Shown piece by piece: positions 1-11,903 of a stretch of 29,040 nt of DNA. A program made the translations under genes and the position numbers. The stretch covers positions 1-29,040 of the forward strand of contig CAKKTI010000279.1 of the NCBI GenBank assembly GCA_920105805.1, read 5' to 3'. Each line of letters starts with the position of its first letter. Positions within the stretch are counted from its first letter, which is position 1. Origin of the DNA: Condylostoma magnum (taxonomy: Eukaryota > Ciliophora > Heterotrichea > Heterotrichida > Condylostomatidae). The notes beneath the pieces were generated by a model. That model saw only the letters and a list, made by a program, of their open reading frames with translations. It did not search any database and was not told the origin of the DNA.

Positions 1-3000
1 CAAGCATCTTTATATGGGCATTCATAAATAGAATCAGTATTATTCCAACGCCAATAACCTTCTTCTGGAACTATATCATCTCTACCATAACAAATAGCAT
101 TAGAAGGACATTACGCACATTCATCTTACGGAGATAAGCTATAAGTTCCCTTCGAGCAAGCTTCACATTTATTTTAAACTTGACTTTCCCCTTTTATGCA
201 TTCTCTTAATTAAATATTTAACTAAATATTATTTGCTTCTAGATCTTCCGGCATTATATCAGATTTTAAATCAACTTAGGTAGATTAAGATGGAGTATGG
301 GTAACAATTAGATGATCTATAATGAAGGTTCCATTATCTATTTCTACTTTTGTACCTTGTAAAATTGTTTATTCATTTTCCGAAGTTAATGTTAATTAAG
401 AAATCGCTGTATTAACTATCTGAGAATAGTGATCAATAATATAAACCTAAATACTATCTTATATTTATTATCCACTAGCAACATTATCCAAATTATACCA
501 TTGGGTATTATCAGAAAACTTTAGCATTACAGGAAAAGACGCTATAAAAGGGCCATATTAAGCTGAATTTGATTCCTGGATATTTTCATGAATATTTGGC
601 ATTATTGAGCAATTGCTGCTAGTTCAACTTATCCCTCCACCTTAACCAAATGCAGTGTTGCTTTTAAACTTGTTATTGAATATTTCATACTCACATGATA
701 AATTGCAATCTAAAAATACTGCTCCCCCGTCTCCAGTTAAAGCTTAATTTGAAGTAAAGGTGTTTGAGTCAATCACAAATATCATATTTTCTAAATACAA
801 GGCCCCTCCATAACTTGCACTGTTACCAATAAACTCGTTATTTGTTATATAGTTTTTCTCAGTTAGTTCTTGACTAGATCTAAAACGCATTGCTCCTCCA
901 TATAAAGATGAATTGTTGCTATACTTATTGTGATTAATTACTATATTCTAGCACTCAAAGCAAGTGATATTCCCTGAATTATCAAAAAATTGATTATCAG
1001 AAAAGCTAAGTTGACTGATATTATTAGCAAATATAACTTCTCCGATAATGTTCCTAAAAACTGTCGCACTAATTTCTATTTTAGTTTAGGTTAAATAAGC
1101 AAATCCACCTAAATTTGCCTATGAGTTTTCAAATGTTGATTTTTTTATCTTTAAAACTGAATTTGATTAGCCTCTTAAGTCTCCTCCTTAATCAGCTTTA
1201 TTATCCTTAAATTCACAACTATCTAGTAATAATGAACTCTGAAAGAATTGTATTGCCCCTCCGTTACCATCAGTTCTTCCTTGTTTAAATTTTGAATTAT
1301 ATATACTTAATTAGCTTTTTACAGCTATGTAAATAAAGTTGGAGTTTTAAGCCTTTATAAACTCTGTTTCAAATATCTCAATTTCAGATACTAAACCCAT
1401 AATTGCTGAAGGAACCTATTTTGTAAGATTATCTTCAAATATAGAGGATCTTATTGTTAGTTTTGAGTTGTTTAGCCAAATAGTGCTAGATTGCTGTGAC
1501 TCGTTTTTCTAAAATAAGCAATCTTATATAATTACTTCACTAGTTCGCAAACCTGTAATGTAAATAACAGCTCCAGTTAGAGCAGCCGAGTTCTTTATAA
1601 ATTTTGATTAATTTGCTATTAATCTTGTATTTTAATCAGCACTTAATATGCCGCCTTATCCAAAGCTAGTGTTTTCCTGTACTAAGCAATTTTAGAAAGT
1701 CAGATCTGATTAACTTGTTGCTGTAATGAGTGAAAACTAACCACTTACTGTATTTTCTTTCAATTAAGTATCGTTTAAAACAATTACAGATTGTTACTCA
1801 GCAAATATCAGTTATTACTCGTTTATGTTGCTTAGTATAGTAGAATTGCTATCAATCCATTAAAATTCGCTTAATTAGATAATCTATCCTTGATTCTAGC
1901 TTATTTTGCAATTATATGTTTCCAGGATAGATGAATTGCCTTAGCCTGTCATACTAAACAATTGGTTTCCGTTGTTATTATGGATTTGAAAATCCTGTAT
2001 AATTAATTTAGTACTATCTTATGCTTCAATATTTAGAATAGTCCCTTTATTCGATACATTTCCTTCGAAAATCAAGCTTTCCATTCTTATTTGCCCCTGC
2101 ATTAGTAGTACTATTGTTCCATCAATACCTGATTAATTTTTTATGAATTCACAGTCTTTTATTAGTGAGTCATCTGAAAAGTTTACTAAAGTGTTAGTAT
2201 GCAAGCATGATCCATTCAACTCAGCTTAATTGGATTAAAAGTCTGTGTTTTGAATCTGAAAAGTTATAAGGGGGTAAGAATCAGTTAAATTTATACACGA
2301 TCCATTATTTGATGCTTTATTATCTTGAAGTAACGACTAAGTTATAGTAAATGTAGCCAATTAGTCCTAATAAGTTTTATCAAATGAGATATTAAGAACA
2401 CCCAATTTCCCAGTATTTCCTACAAATTATGCATCGTTTATTTCTATTTGCTTTACATTGAATAATTCAATTCCCGACTCTTAATCACAATTAACATTGG
2501 AAAGTTTTAAAGTTGTGATTGATAGTATTCCAGTTAGATCTTATATGCTTATAATTCCTTATGCTGTATTTGACTCATTTTCTCCTGTAATGTTGTTAAA
2601 TTTGATATCATATAAGTTCAGATAGCTTACATTTTATACACTTAGAATTTAAAACTAAGGTGATGTATTGCTAACTTAACCAAATATGCAATTAGATATT
2701 TAGATAGGATTTGATACTTGCTATATTTGTATTAGAGGATAGTTTTAAAATTCTATTAGAGTAAAGTCTAGATCAATCATGGTTATATTGCTTATGTTTG
2801 TAAACTAAAGCATATTCAAATTGTTATTGTCAATTTCTAGAGTTATTTAAGTTTCCATGTAATGACCAGAATCTAAGATAAATAAATTTACTATATGTTC
2901 CAATTATTGTGAGTACTAAGTGGTATTCAAGCCTTATATTTTCATGCTTTAAATATCTATTGACTCGATCTAAGTAGCTTGTATAATATTTGCGGATAAT

Positions 3001-5228
3001 TAAGTAAAATTGATAAGCTCTAGATTTGTAATGTCTACTCTGTCTAACATTTAAAATGTCAAAAAGCTTGTTGAAATGGATTCCTCAATTTAATTAAAGA
3101 TTGTGTTCTTTATATCTAAATCTTCGATTGTAATATGGCCTTAATTTATATCTTTGTACTATATAAAACTATCAGAGATTAAACTATTGTCTATGCTGAT
3201 GTTTTATATTAATACGTCTGATTAAGTTTGATAGTCATCATTATTTAATTAGGAGTTATCCAAATTTAGGAAATTTTTAATGATGCCTGAGTTGATTTCT
3301 AAGTTGATTGATTTAAATTCACTAAAGCTAGTAGCATTTATGTAGTATGAATCATTTTATGAGAATATATTAAACTCAAAGGTAATATTCAATAGAGTGA
3401 TCTTTTGTAATTTGTTAGCTTTCAACAGAGAGCCTAAATCCAATGCTTTATATTCGTAGCCATTGTTTTAATAACTAACTCTTCCTTAGTCAAAAATAAA
3501 CTCATCTTATAAGCTATCGGAGTCTAGAGTAATTACACTGTCATAGACTACTATATTATTAAAATTAACATTTTTTAACTTAGGACTGCAATTAGTTGAT
3601 GAGATAAGATTTTTGTACTAGTTTCTAATGTTCTAAAAGGTAACATTAATCATATCAAAAGATTCAACGCTATCTACTGTTATAAAACTTGTATTATGAT
3701 ATAAGTCACAATAAGACTACTCAGCAAAATCCTATATAACTTGATCTCTATCATTAAAATATTACCCATTGTATAAGTACGAGTAAGGACAATAATAGCA
3801 GTCATCACAGTCTTCAATTAGGCTACTTTCTCCATCAATTATAACATCTTTTAAGATTACCTTACCTGCATAGAATCCAATATGCTCTCTAAAATCCTTT
3901 ATTTTTATTGTACTTGGTGAATCTAAACATTGTGGAATTTGGGGATTCTCTTAGCATAGTAAGGTTGCTATAGTGATTGTTTCTATTTATTCTTAGAGAC
4001 TCCAGAAATTATCAACTGTTTTCAATGTATACAAATCCTCAAAATCAATATATTCTATATCGATTACGTCACTTGTAAGATATACAAGAGTATGCCTATA
4101 TCAGTTTTCAGCTAAAGCCTGGGTTAAGCTATTATAATAAAATTCCAATGAACTTTAATCATCGTTTCCTACATAAATAATTTAAGGATCATCAGCACTT
4201 GATTAATCATATGGCAGATAGCAGTAAAGGTATATTTCAGTTTTCAGAACTCCTAATCCTTTTGGACAGTCTTTGAGGCATTAATCTCTAAAAAGACTCT
4301 TGAATAGGTAGCAATAAAAGCAATAATTTATATTTTGACCTTCGAATTTCCACCCAATGAAACAATCACTACTAGGTGTTAATTGAACATAATGGCAACC
4401 TTTATTATGAAAATTACACTCAGGGTTATTGCAGCTAGATAAGCATTGCGACCTATTCGAAGTGAATTCCACACCAGAACACTCAGCAAAGTTATCATAA
4501 CAAACTTAAGGAGACCATACCAAATTATAATCATAATAATAGGCCTAATAATCAATAGAATAACGTATGTGATTGGGATCACTACACATATCCGTTGGCA
4601 ATTACCCTCAATTGCAGTTTAGAATCAAACATTCCGGCTTACACTCCTTTTTATCCGTTCAGCTGCACAATTCTGAGCATTTTCCACAGTCGTCTTTATC
4701 ATAATAACATTCTAGAGTATTACAGCTGTCCTAGCAAATTCCATCTCCTATCATCTCAAACTTACAGTCTTTATTACAATAATCACTGCAATCTTCCCCG
4801 TCAAAGTCACATTCAGCATCATAACACTCTAACTCACAGACTCCATTGTTAATCTATGAAAAAGTGCAATTTCCACTGCATAGAGTGTCATCACAATCGT
4901 TCTAGTCGAATTCATACTCAACGAAGAAACACGCCTTATCACAAACACCATCTCCTATTTGTTCCTAAGAGCAAGATTAGCATTGTCCTCTGTCAAACCC
5001 ACACACTTTTGAATTACAGTTTTCATCACATTCCCCATTTACAAATTCAGAATTTGTACACCCTGATGCGATACATTAATTAAAGCAGCCTGAATTCTCT
5101 CTGTAAGAAGGCTTGTCAAAATCACATATGGTAGACATGCATTCTATGTCGCAGATTTGATCTTTGAGCTACTCGTCTGTGCAGCTACAGACTTAAGCAT
5201 GGACGCTGTATAGGAGAAAAAGTAACAT
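1..5228 (-). CDS. Large LNR / beta-helix / EGF-like Cys-rich surface protein (3' end outside window)
   Basis: One frame stays open for about 1,740 codons when TAA/TAG are read as Gln and TGA as Trp. The start at 5228-5226 opens with a short hydrophobic leader (M-L-L-F-L-L-Y-S-V-H-A), consistent with a signal peptide. Next come about five Cys-rich Lin-12/Notch-type repeats of the form G-x-C-D/E-x2-C-(x)n-C-x-F-D-x3-D-C (plus coordinates about 4650-5130). The long middle (about 300-4200) has regularly spaced I/V/N/F-rich segments typical of right-handed parallel beta-helices. Near the left edge a C-x2-C-x-K-G-T-Y-S, C-x2-C-P-x-N-A-x-C and G-Y-W-R block matches the EGF-like/GCC2-GCC3 module seen in large ciliate surface proteins, which usually precedes C-terminal membrane segments. 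Those would lie outside the window. It is probably an adhesion or surface protein; its ligand is unknown. Domain names come from motif recognition only. Confidence 0.75.
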
Positions 5229-5539
5229 TTTAATTATAAGGTTTAGTGGGTTAAGAATTAATAAGATTTTAAAATCTGGGTTAGTGTTTATATGGTGTTA
5301 TTTAGGAAAATTAACTTAAAAGGAGAAAGAATGTCTAATATTTATTGAATTTTAGAGAGATGCTACTAATTGTAAAATAGCTAAATAGACAGAGTGTGCC
5401 AGGATTTGTTAGCAGGTAATGCAGGAAAAAGATGTAAGAATATAACTAAATCTTTATAATTAGGGAGATCATTTAGCATACATAAAAGCTTGGAATAATT
5501 TAACATAGTTATAAAATACAACTAAATTACTTACTATTA
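5229..5539. other. Short unassigned stretch between the LNR gene and a small ORF
   Basis: This 311-base stretch holds the upstream region of the LNR gene. On the plus strand it has gene-like peptides in two frames: one from an ATG at 5331 beginning M-S-N-I-Y-W, and one around 5355-5535 containing C-A-R-I-C-Q-Q-V and G-D-H-L-A-Y-I-K-A-W. A GT...AG segment of 30 nt lies at about 5434-5463. I could not join these into a convincing gene, so they may be exons of a small plus-strand gene or chance open frames. Confidence 0.3.
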
Positions 5540-5740
5540 ATGGAAACCATTACTAAATCTTTTGATAATACTACAATTAAACACATAGAATTGTATTGCA
5601 GAACTATTGAATTATATATCAATAGTGACTGTATAGTTTATAATGTGGAAACATTGGCTAAAATAATGAATAGTGCAGCAGAAGAAGTTTATAAAAATTC
5701 AAGTACCTCAAACTTTTTAAGGGGGAAATTGCTAAAATAG
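5540..5740 (+). CDS. Small hypothetical protein, possibly the last exon of a longer gene
   Basis: This is a 66-codon frame ending at a TAG, without internal stop-type codons and with a balanced amino-acid composition (two Cys, mixed polar and hydrophobic residues). No family was recognised. Its end lies only about 20 bases from the predicted end of the convergent minus-strand gene (5762), which fits the tight packing seen elsewhere. The upstream stretch 5293-5539 shows gene-like peptides in other frames, so this may be the last exon of a spliced gene rather than a complete one. The start codon is uncertain. Confidence 0.35.
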   Translation: METITKSFDNTTIKHIELYCRTIELYINSDCIVYNVETLAKIMNSAAEEVYKNSSTSNFLRGKLLK

Positions 5741-5761
5741 AGTAGATTTTTATATCTCTGA

Positions 5762-6126
5762 TTAGCTAATAAAAATTGTTGAAATAAGCAAAATTAGTAT
5801 CCTCAATTGTAAATTGTTCTTGAATATAACCTTAGAAATGTTATCTCTATCCATAGATTCATTACCTAATATTTTATTACCATTGCTTCTTCCTTATACC
5901 TTAAATAAGTAAATTAAACTTAGATAAAGATGTTGAAGCTAATTGTATAATAACTCACAAGCCCAATCAAAAACAACCTATAAAATAGCAATCATAACAC
6001 TGTGATTTGAATTAACTATGTCTTGAAATATGAGTTTCTACCTACGTAAAGATATCTATTACCTTCTTAAAAAATTGACAAATTTAAGACAATTTATAAC
6101 TATACCTGCTAAATTATTTCAATCAT
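5762..6126 (-). CDS. Small spliced hypothetical protein (114 aa) with hydrophobic C-terminal tail
   Basis: Predicted as two exons, 6126-6042 and 6021-5762, joined across a 20-nt GT...AG intron that restores frame. The protein starts M-I-E-I-I-Q-Q and ends with a hydrophobic run (R-I-L-I-L-L-I-S-T-I-F-I-S) that could be a C-terminal tail anchor. The region around N-G-N-K-I-L-G-N-E-S-M-D-R-D has a composition much more gene-like than the other two frames. No family was recognised. It is transcribed divergently from the receptor gene with only 51 bp between the two ATGs. The stop is taken as TAA at 5764-5762; further UAR codons follow in frame. Confidence 0.5.
6022..6041 (-). other. Predicted 20-nt intron
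   Basis: Minus-strand GTAGAA...TTCAAG. Removing it joins the frame of the ATG at 6126 to the frame that is gene-like further downstream. Inferred from frame only, with no transcript evidence. Confidence 0.5.
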
Positions 6127-6177
6127 AAAAACTTGTTGTATTATTCTAATTTAGATTTTATTCTTATATTTATTAAA
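6127..6177. promoter_or_regulatory. 51-bp divergent intergenic spacer (putative bidirectional promoter)
   Basis: Only 51 very AT-rich bases separate the start codons of two divergent genes (6126 minus and 6178 plus). Both promoters and both 5' UTRs must fit here or overlap the coding ends. No TATA-like element can be singled out from the general AT-richness. Confidence 0.4.
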
Positions 6178-9100
6178 ATGATCATTGCTAGAATTATTTC
6201 AGTAGCAGCTATTACAAATATTGCTCTATTTATAAGCTAAAGTACTCCTTATGATACAATAACTTATTATCAGACTACATTCAAGCATTAAATTTAAAGT
6301 ACCTATACAATTAATCTAAATGTAATTGACATAGAAATCTAGTAAACGGCTGATTAAGAAGCGATTGCTATTATAGATCTAACATATAATACATTACATC
6401 AAATAAAGCTTAAAAGATTGTCTTATTAAGCCAAACTTCCCCTAATAATTCCGTAAATCCCAATCTCTCAGAATGTTTAACCATGTGTTTATTATACATA
6501 GCAACCTCAGAGATGGCATTTACAATCTCTCAATATGCTTTTAGAATACTTTGAATGATATGACTACATAATAATATAGTCACCAGATAATTACTCATCT
6601 AACCTTCGAGAAAATCTAATTAATGATTAGAAATTATCGGAAAACTTAACAGTAATCATTTAAAAAGCTAATTAATACAGTCATTATGAGGGATAAGTAC
6701 TACGGATGATAAAACCAGAAGGAAAAAACTTATTTATTTTTCTATCAGATGGAAAATCCTCATAAATTATGTAAAATGCTTTCTAAGATACTAAAATTTA
6801 TAAAGAAGGTGTTGGAATACTATTATCAAGTTAATCTACATAGGGAATGAGCTTAAGAGGAAGTATTGGCATTGCAGAAAAGGGATTAGAGTTCACTCAA
6901 TCTTAAATTGATTATGAGGCCTAAAGCATTATCAACTTTATTGATCCTGTCCTAAAACATAAGTATATCAAAACTTAGTATTAATTCCACAATCAGATTC
7001 AATATCTTTATCCTTAAGGTCATCCAGACTGTAATTTTAGTATTGTGAATCAATAAGAAAGTAGAAAAATAGTGGGAAACATAAATTGCAGTGAGGTATA
7101 AATAATCTAAGAAGTTTATTTTCCCATCAACACTTTAAATATACCAAAAAGTCAAAAGTAATAAATTATTTTGAGTTTTCACAGTGGGAGCTATAATCTT
7201 ACATATCCAGATGACTATGTAAATCCTTGATTTTTCCAAGCAAGTTAGTAAGCTGTGGAAGATATTAATAAAGACGACTCGATTTTAACTAATTTTGGAC
7301 TATCTTATAATACATATGAATGTGGAGCAACTGAGTATAATGAAGAATGATTCTACTAATGCTTTAATACAAGAAAAGAAGAATTAGGCTTAAGTTTAAT
7401 TGCAAGCTATTCTAGTAGTGTTTCAATGGGAACACATGCTTTATTTCAATAATTATAAATCAAAACACCTATTATTTCCTCAATAAATGCGAATTCTTTA
7501 TTATCAAGTAAATAGAATTACCCAAATTATATAAGACTAGTAGTTTCTGATAGCTTTAATGCAATGATTTATATGCAATTATTCAGTTTCTATAGATGAA
7601 GGTATATTAATATTATATATGAAGACGATAGCTGAGGACAGGGGTTTTACTAACATTTAAAAGAAATAGCAGAAATAAAAGGAATTATAATAGCAAATCC
7701 AGAGAATAAAAGATAGATAAATGCATAATATTAAAGAACTCAGTTTGAAGATTGTAAAGACCATTTTCAGGCTATAAAAGATACAAAAGTTAAACCCCTG
7801 ATAATACTTGCTTATAATCCTTATGTCTATCATATATTAGAAGGGTTATATGATGTTGGAATAAGATCATAGGATATTTAATTATTTTTGCCTCATTAAC
7901 AACCAGATGATACAATGGTAATTGATGAGAGTAATTTAGAAGGAACGGAAAAAAGAAAAGAGTTAGTTTTGGGAAGCTGTTCTTTATATTTAGGATCTTT
8001 TATTGGAGACTATGGAGAAGTAATCAAGGGTAAAATCATAGTTAAAACTAAAACAGTCGCTCAACATCATTCATTCTACTATGATACTATTAAACTGACT
8101 GCTAATGCCATTAATTGGATGCTTTTGAAGGGATTAGACTATGACAATGGAGAACTATTAAATTAAATCACTAGATAAACTAGAGTATTGGGAAGCAGTG
8201 GAATGGTTTAAATAGACTCGTTAAGTAACGATAGAAATGGATAATTTTTTGATTTATACAACACTATAAAATAAAATGAGGATAGTATAAAGACAATCAA
8301 GGTAGGGATTTACGCTCCTTTTTCTTCAATTCTTATGACAATTCACACTCCTATAATATGAAATGAATAAACAACTGTAAGACCATTAGATCAAATTTAA
8401 AATGAAAGTACTGAATGTGTTATAGAAAAAAAGGAATTATAGGATTCTTTTCCTGGATAAATGATAGGGTACTTTATATGTATTTGTTTAGTAATAATAA
8501 ATATAATAATTACAGTCATAATTTGGCAAAAGTATTGAAATTTTGATATATAGGAATTGGACGAGCCAAAATTAATAAGCATGGATGATATGGTAGTCTT
8601 AGCAGTTATTCCTATAGAAGCATTACAATTATTGTCCCTTGGCCCAGATTTACAAGGGTTATTTTTAGTTTTATTTTGAATCAGCAACTCTGTAGGCATT
8701 GATTTGCTAGATATGATAAATATTGACAAAAACAAGTTTTGGCTAATTATATTCGGATGCTGAGCCTTTACAGGAATTATATTGACTTTAAGCTTATTTT
8801 TACTATATAAAATTGATTAAAAGTATCCTTAGTTTTGAATAGTTAGAACTATTGAGTGATTATATAATAAAATAATTCCTTTTTCTGGGAATTTTTTATT
8901 TATTCCTATTACAGCTACACTTATGAATACTTTTATTTGTGATCAAGGAGTTGGGGATGATTTAGATTAGGCTATACTTGATAAAGATTGTAATATGTAC
9001 TGCTGAAGAGATAAACATATAATATTTGCTCTGATAAGCTGTATATGCATTTTAATATATATTCCATTATCTATCTATTTAAGGCCAGCTATACAGTATG

Positions 9101-9648
9101 TTTAGCCTTATGTAAATATTTAAACTTCCCCAAAATTTTAAATGATCAAATCGATTATTCAATTATTTTTGATATTAATTGCTAGAACAGTAAAGTTATA
9201 AAATCCTTTTTTGCACGCAGTAGCATTTATAATGATGATGATTATTTATTTGATTGTATGCATTAATTTTAGATCATTTAATTACAAACGACCCTAACTT
9301 TGGTAAAGTTTATCAGTTATTTCTTTAATTTGAATATCCTTAATATTTCTTGCAAATTTAGTGATCGGTGGATCTGATATTATATGATTATCTCTAAGCC
9401 TAATTGGACTACTTGTAATTTCAGCAATTGGAATATATGTAAACTTTAAATTTTGTCCAAATATGCTTTATAGATAGAAAGGAACTGATATTGCAAATTT
9501 GTTCAGATTTCAACTTACACCAAACTCTACTCCTTAATAGCATCAAATTAATGCACCGTAGTTAAATTATGCTGAACGTTCTAATAATAGAAAATCTTTA
9601 GAAGTTTTTATAAGCAGTAATCAAGACAGTGAATTAGAAAGTAATTAG
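6178..9648 (+). CDS. Multi-pass membrane receptor with ANF-receptor/PBP1-like ectodomain
   Basis: A single 1,156-codon frame. It opens with a signal peptide (M-I-I-A-R-I-I-S-V-A-A-I...). A type-1 periplasmic-binding-like, ANF-receptor domain spans about residues 330-720. It includes N-P-W-F-F-Q-A-S-Q-Q-A-V-E-D-I-N at its start and, near its end, Y-D-T-I-K-L-T-A-N-A-I-N-W and G-M-V-Q-I-D, typical of the C-terminal lobe. The first 300 residues may be a second, diverged copy of the fold. From about residue 760 there are roughly nine or ten hydrophobic segments, more than a classical 7TM receptor. The segment with I-P-I-T-A-T-L-M and a C...C...H pattern resembles the membrane part of ciliate TmcB-like proteins, though that is inference. 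No cyclase or kinase domain is present. The short cytoplasmic tail is Gln/Asn/Ser-rich. Trp is mostly TGA here. The stop is taken as TAG at 9646-9648. Confidence 0.75.
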
Positions 9649-9788
9649 ATGTTTTTATAAATTGCATATTTAATTATGCTAACATATTGGTGAAAGTGCA
9701 TATACATCTATTAAATCTTACAATAATTTACCATTCATTACCACTTGCATAATGAAAAGTAATTAATACAATATTCTATATACCATAA

Positions 9789-11624
9789 TTAAAATAAATA
9801 ATTAATACATCAACTAATATTATCATATCTAGCAGTTTTATCCTCTAGCAAATCCTTCCAATTATCTTTATTATCATCCATTGCATTTAATAATACCTAT
9901 ATATCTGGTATAACAAGCTACAATGCATTGAAGGTCGGTTCAATCATAAACTCAATAAAATTTATTTAAGATTAAGGTACAACTACAGTTTCTCTATCAC
10001 ACAAGTAGCTAGGAGACATCCCTAACGACTTTTCCTTATCACCTTATTAGAAAAACTCGCTTAAAACTAATTCACTTCATTTTCTGCACATATTTCAAGG
10101 TCTAGTAGGATTGCTAACATCTGAAGCATGCATAATCATTTCCATTATTAATAATTGATCTCCCTCTTCCTTAATTTCCCCATTATTAAACTTATTCCTG
10201 AATTTTGTTAAATCTGTGAAATGTCTAGATACATCCGTTGCTAGCACCATAGATATCATTTTATTTCTTAAATCCCTGTAACTCTCTCTAGTCTAATGCT
10301 AAAACAGTTAAATTTATTCACTGTTTCCGATTTAAAAGGCCGTAGAAACATGATGATTCTCTAATACAGACTTATCGTTATAAAGAATTGCCAGTTTCTC
10401 CTTGGTATTAATTAAGAAATTGTTATTAACTCCTGGGTGCTGTAGATCATGAATTGCTGCGCTTAAATAACAAGCAGCTCTATCTTTAGGACTGAAATTG
10501 CAATTAGTATATCCATTAAGTCCTTCTATTATAAAATGATACATTTAAGTAACATCAGTTGCATGAGTTGGATTATGGTAAGGATTTTCACGCAAATATC
10601 CCTCTTATATTTAATATACCCAGTCAATAAAGCTAGACTAGTTTATCTATACCGCACCGTAAAGATTAAACTTATAAAACAAGTACTGCATTAAAGATAC
10701 TAATTCATTATCTTAAGACAGTTCTTTTAGTTAAAACGCATCAAATGTATGTAGATCTGCTTATTTTAAATACTTAGCCACTTCTTTTGAGAATTAAGGC
10801 TAGTTTATTATCTCATTATCTTAATACTCGTTATTAAAAGAGGTGTTATCAAAACTATGTTCGCTAGCTTTATTAGTTATATTATTAGTCTGTAAAAACC
10901 CAGCTACTCCAGCCATTTACTCAGCATTTCCCTCATCAAAATCTACCTCCATTAACTTATTCTCCATAATCATCTAAATACACCAATTTAAGTCAAGATA
11001 GAGGTTTTAATCATTCTAAACAAACTCTAAACTAAGAATTCCGTCAAGTATTTCAATTACCTTTTCAGAAACTGAGGCTATTGATATTGCATCAATTCTA
11101 TTTCTTATTTTCTTCCTGGCATTTATCCTACTAAATTGATTTACTTTTCTAAACATTACTACTAGTCGTAATAATCTAAGCATTGCACCAATTCTTAGAA
11201 AGCTAACTGAAATTAAATCATCATCTGAGAGCTGAAGGCAGACAAATACAAAGCAAACTATTACAATAATACCATCGAATATGTTTCATCAGTCTTTTAA
11301 AAAATCTATGCCAAAGGCGTATAGTTTTATTATAATCTCAAGTAGAAACAGAATTAGTACTATTAGCTCTATTACTAATAAGTACTCAACTGCGTCTTCT
11401 AAATCCTCCTCAAAAGCTATGCTTACAAAAACTAATAAAGTATAGCCGAGGACAAGGGCTAGTATTATATTGTCTGCTCTTGAGGAGGATAAGCATCCTG
11501 CTAAAGAAATTCTGCATTTTTATTGCTCATTAGGTTGTTAGATTAGCTTAAAAGACTCATTGTTGTCTATTTTACTGCATGTAATATCGGTTTTAGATTA
11601 AGATTAAACGCTTTTCTTTTCCAT
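9789..11624 (-). CDS. Voltage-sensor domain fused to class I cyclic-nucleotide phosphodiesterase
   Basis: About 611 codons in one frame. Residues about 50-160 form four transmembrane helices of the voltage-gated channel type. S3 carries D-W-W-N-I-F-D (both Trp encoded by TGA). S4 carries R144, R150, R153, R159 and K160, mostly on a three-residue register. No S5-pore-S6 follows; instead a basic, coiled-coil-like linker leads to a soluble region. Residues about 300-590 are a class I PDE: Y-H-N-P-T-H-A-T-D-V (H350, H354), A-I-H-D-L-Q-H-P-G (H392, D393, H396), H-A-S-D-V-S-N-P-T-R-P-W (D502), and the nucleotide-binding Gln in S-Q-I-N-F-I (Q553, F556). All metal ligands are present, so it should hydrolyse cAMP and/or cGMP at the membrane. 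Regulation by voltage is inferred from the architecture. The stop is TAA at 9791-9789, or the TGA at 9812-9810. Confidence 0.88.
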
Positions 11625-11903
11625 TTTTAACTGCTGTATCAATGTAAAATTATTGGAGATATAAGGAAGGAGTTAAGTTATATAGTAGGAGAAAACGTAT
11701 AAATTGGCAGTATTTTAATGTGCATGCTTATATTATGCATTAATACGGAAATTTCATCTCTTATTATCAATTTTTTGTAATTTAGATTAACACTATAAGA
11801 AGAGTTATAATTATAATGCTGTTTTATCTAGCTTTAATTTCCAATTCATCTATCATTCCATTTATCATAGTATTTAATTAGTTATAAATATAATTATTAG
11901 TCA
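11625..11903. promoter_or_regulatory. Divergent intergenic region (279 bp)
   Basis: AT-rich spacer between the divergent starts of the voltage-sensor PDE (minus) and the coiled-coil gene (plus). It must contain both promoters. I see no repeat, RNA gene or distinctive motif in it. Confidence 0.4.

Noticed and set aside
1-5228. Many stop-like codons in long frames suggesting a decayed pseudogene region
   Set aside because: TAA, TAG and TGA fall at positions where homologous families have Gln and Trp, and the frames keep conserved motifs, so this is codon reassignment.
8397-8735. Minus-strand ORF of 112 codons inside the receptor gene
   Set aside because: It is antisense to hydrophobic receptor helices with no motifs of its own, so a shadow frame.
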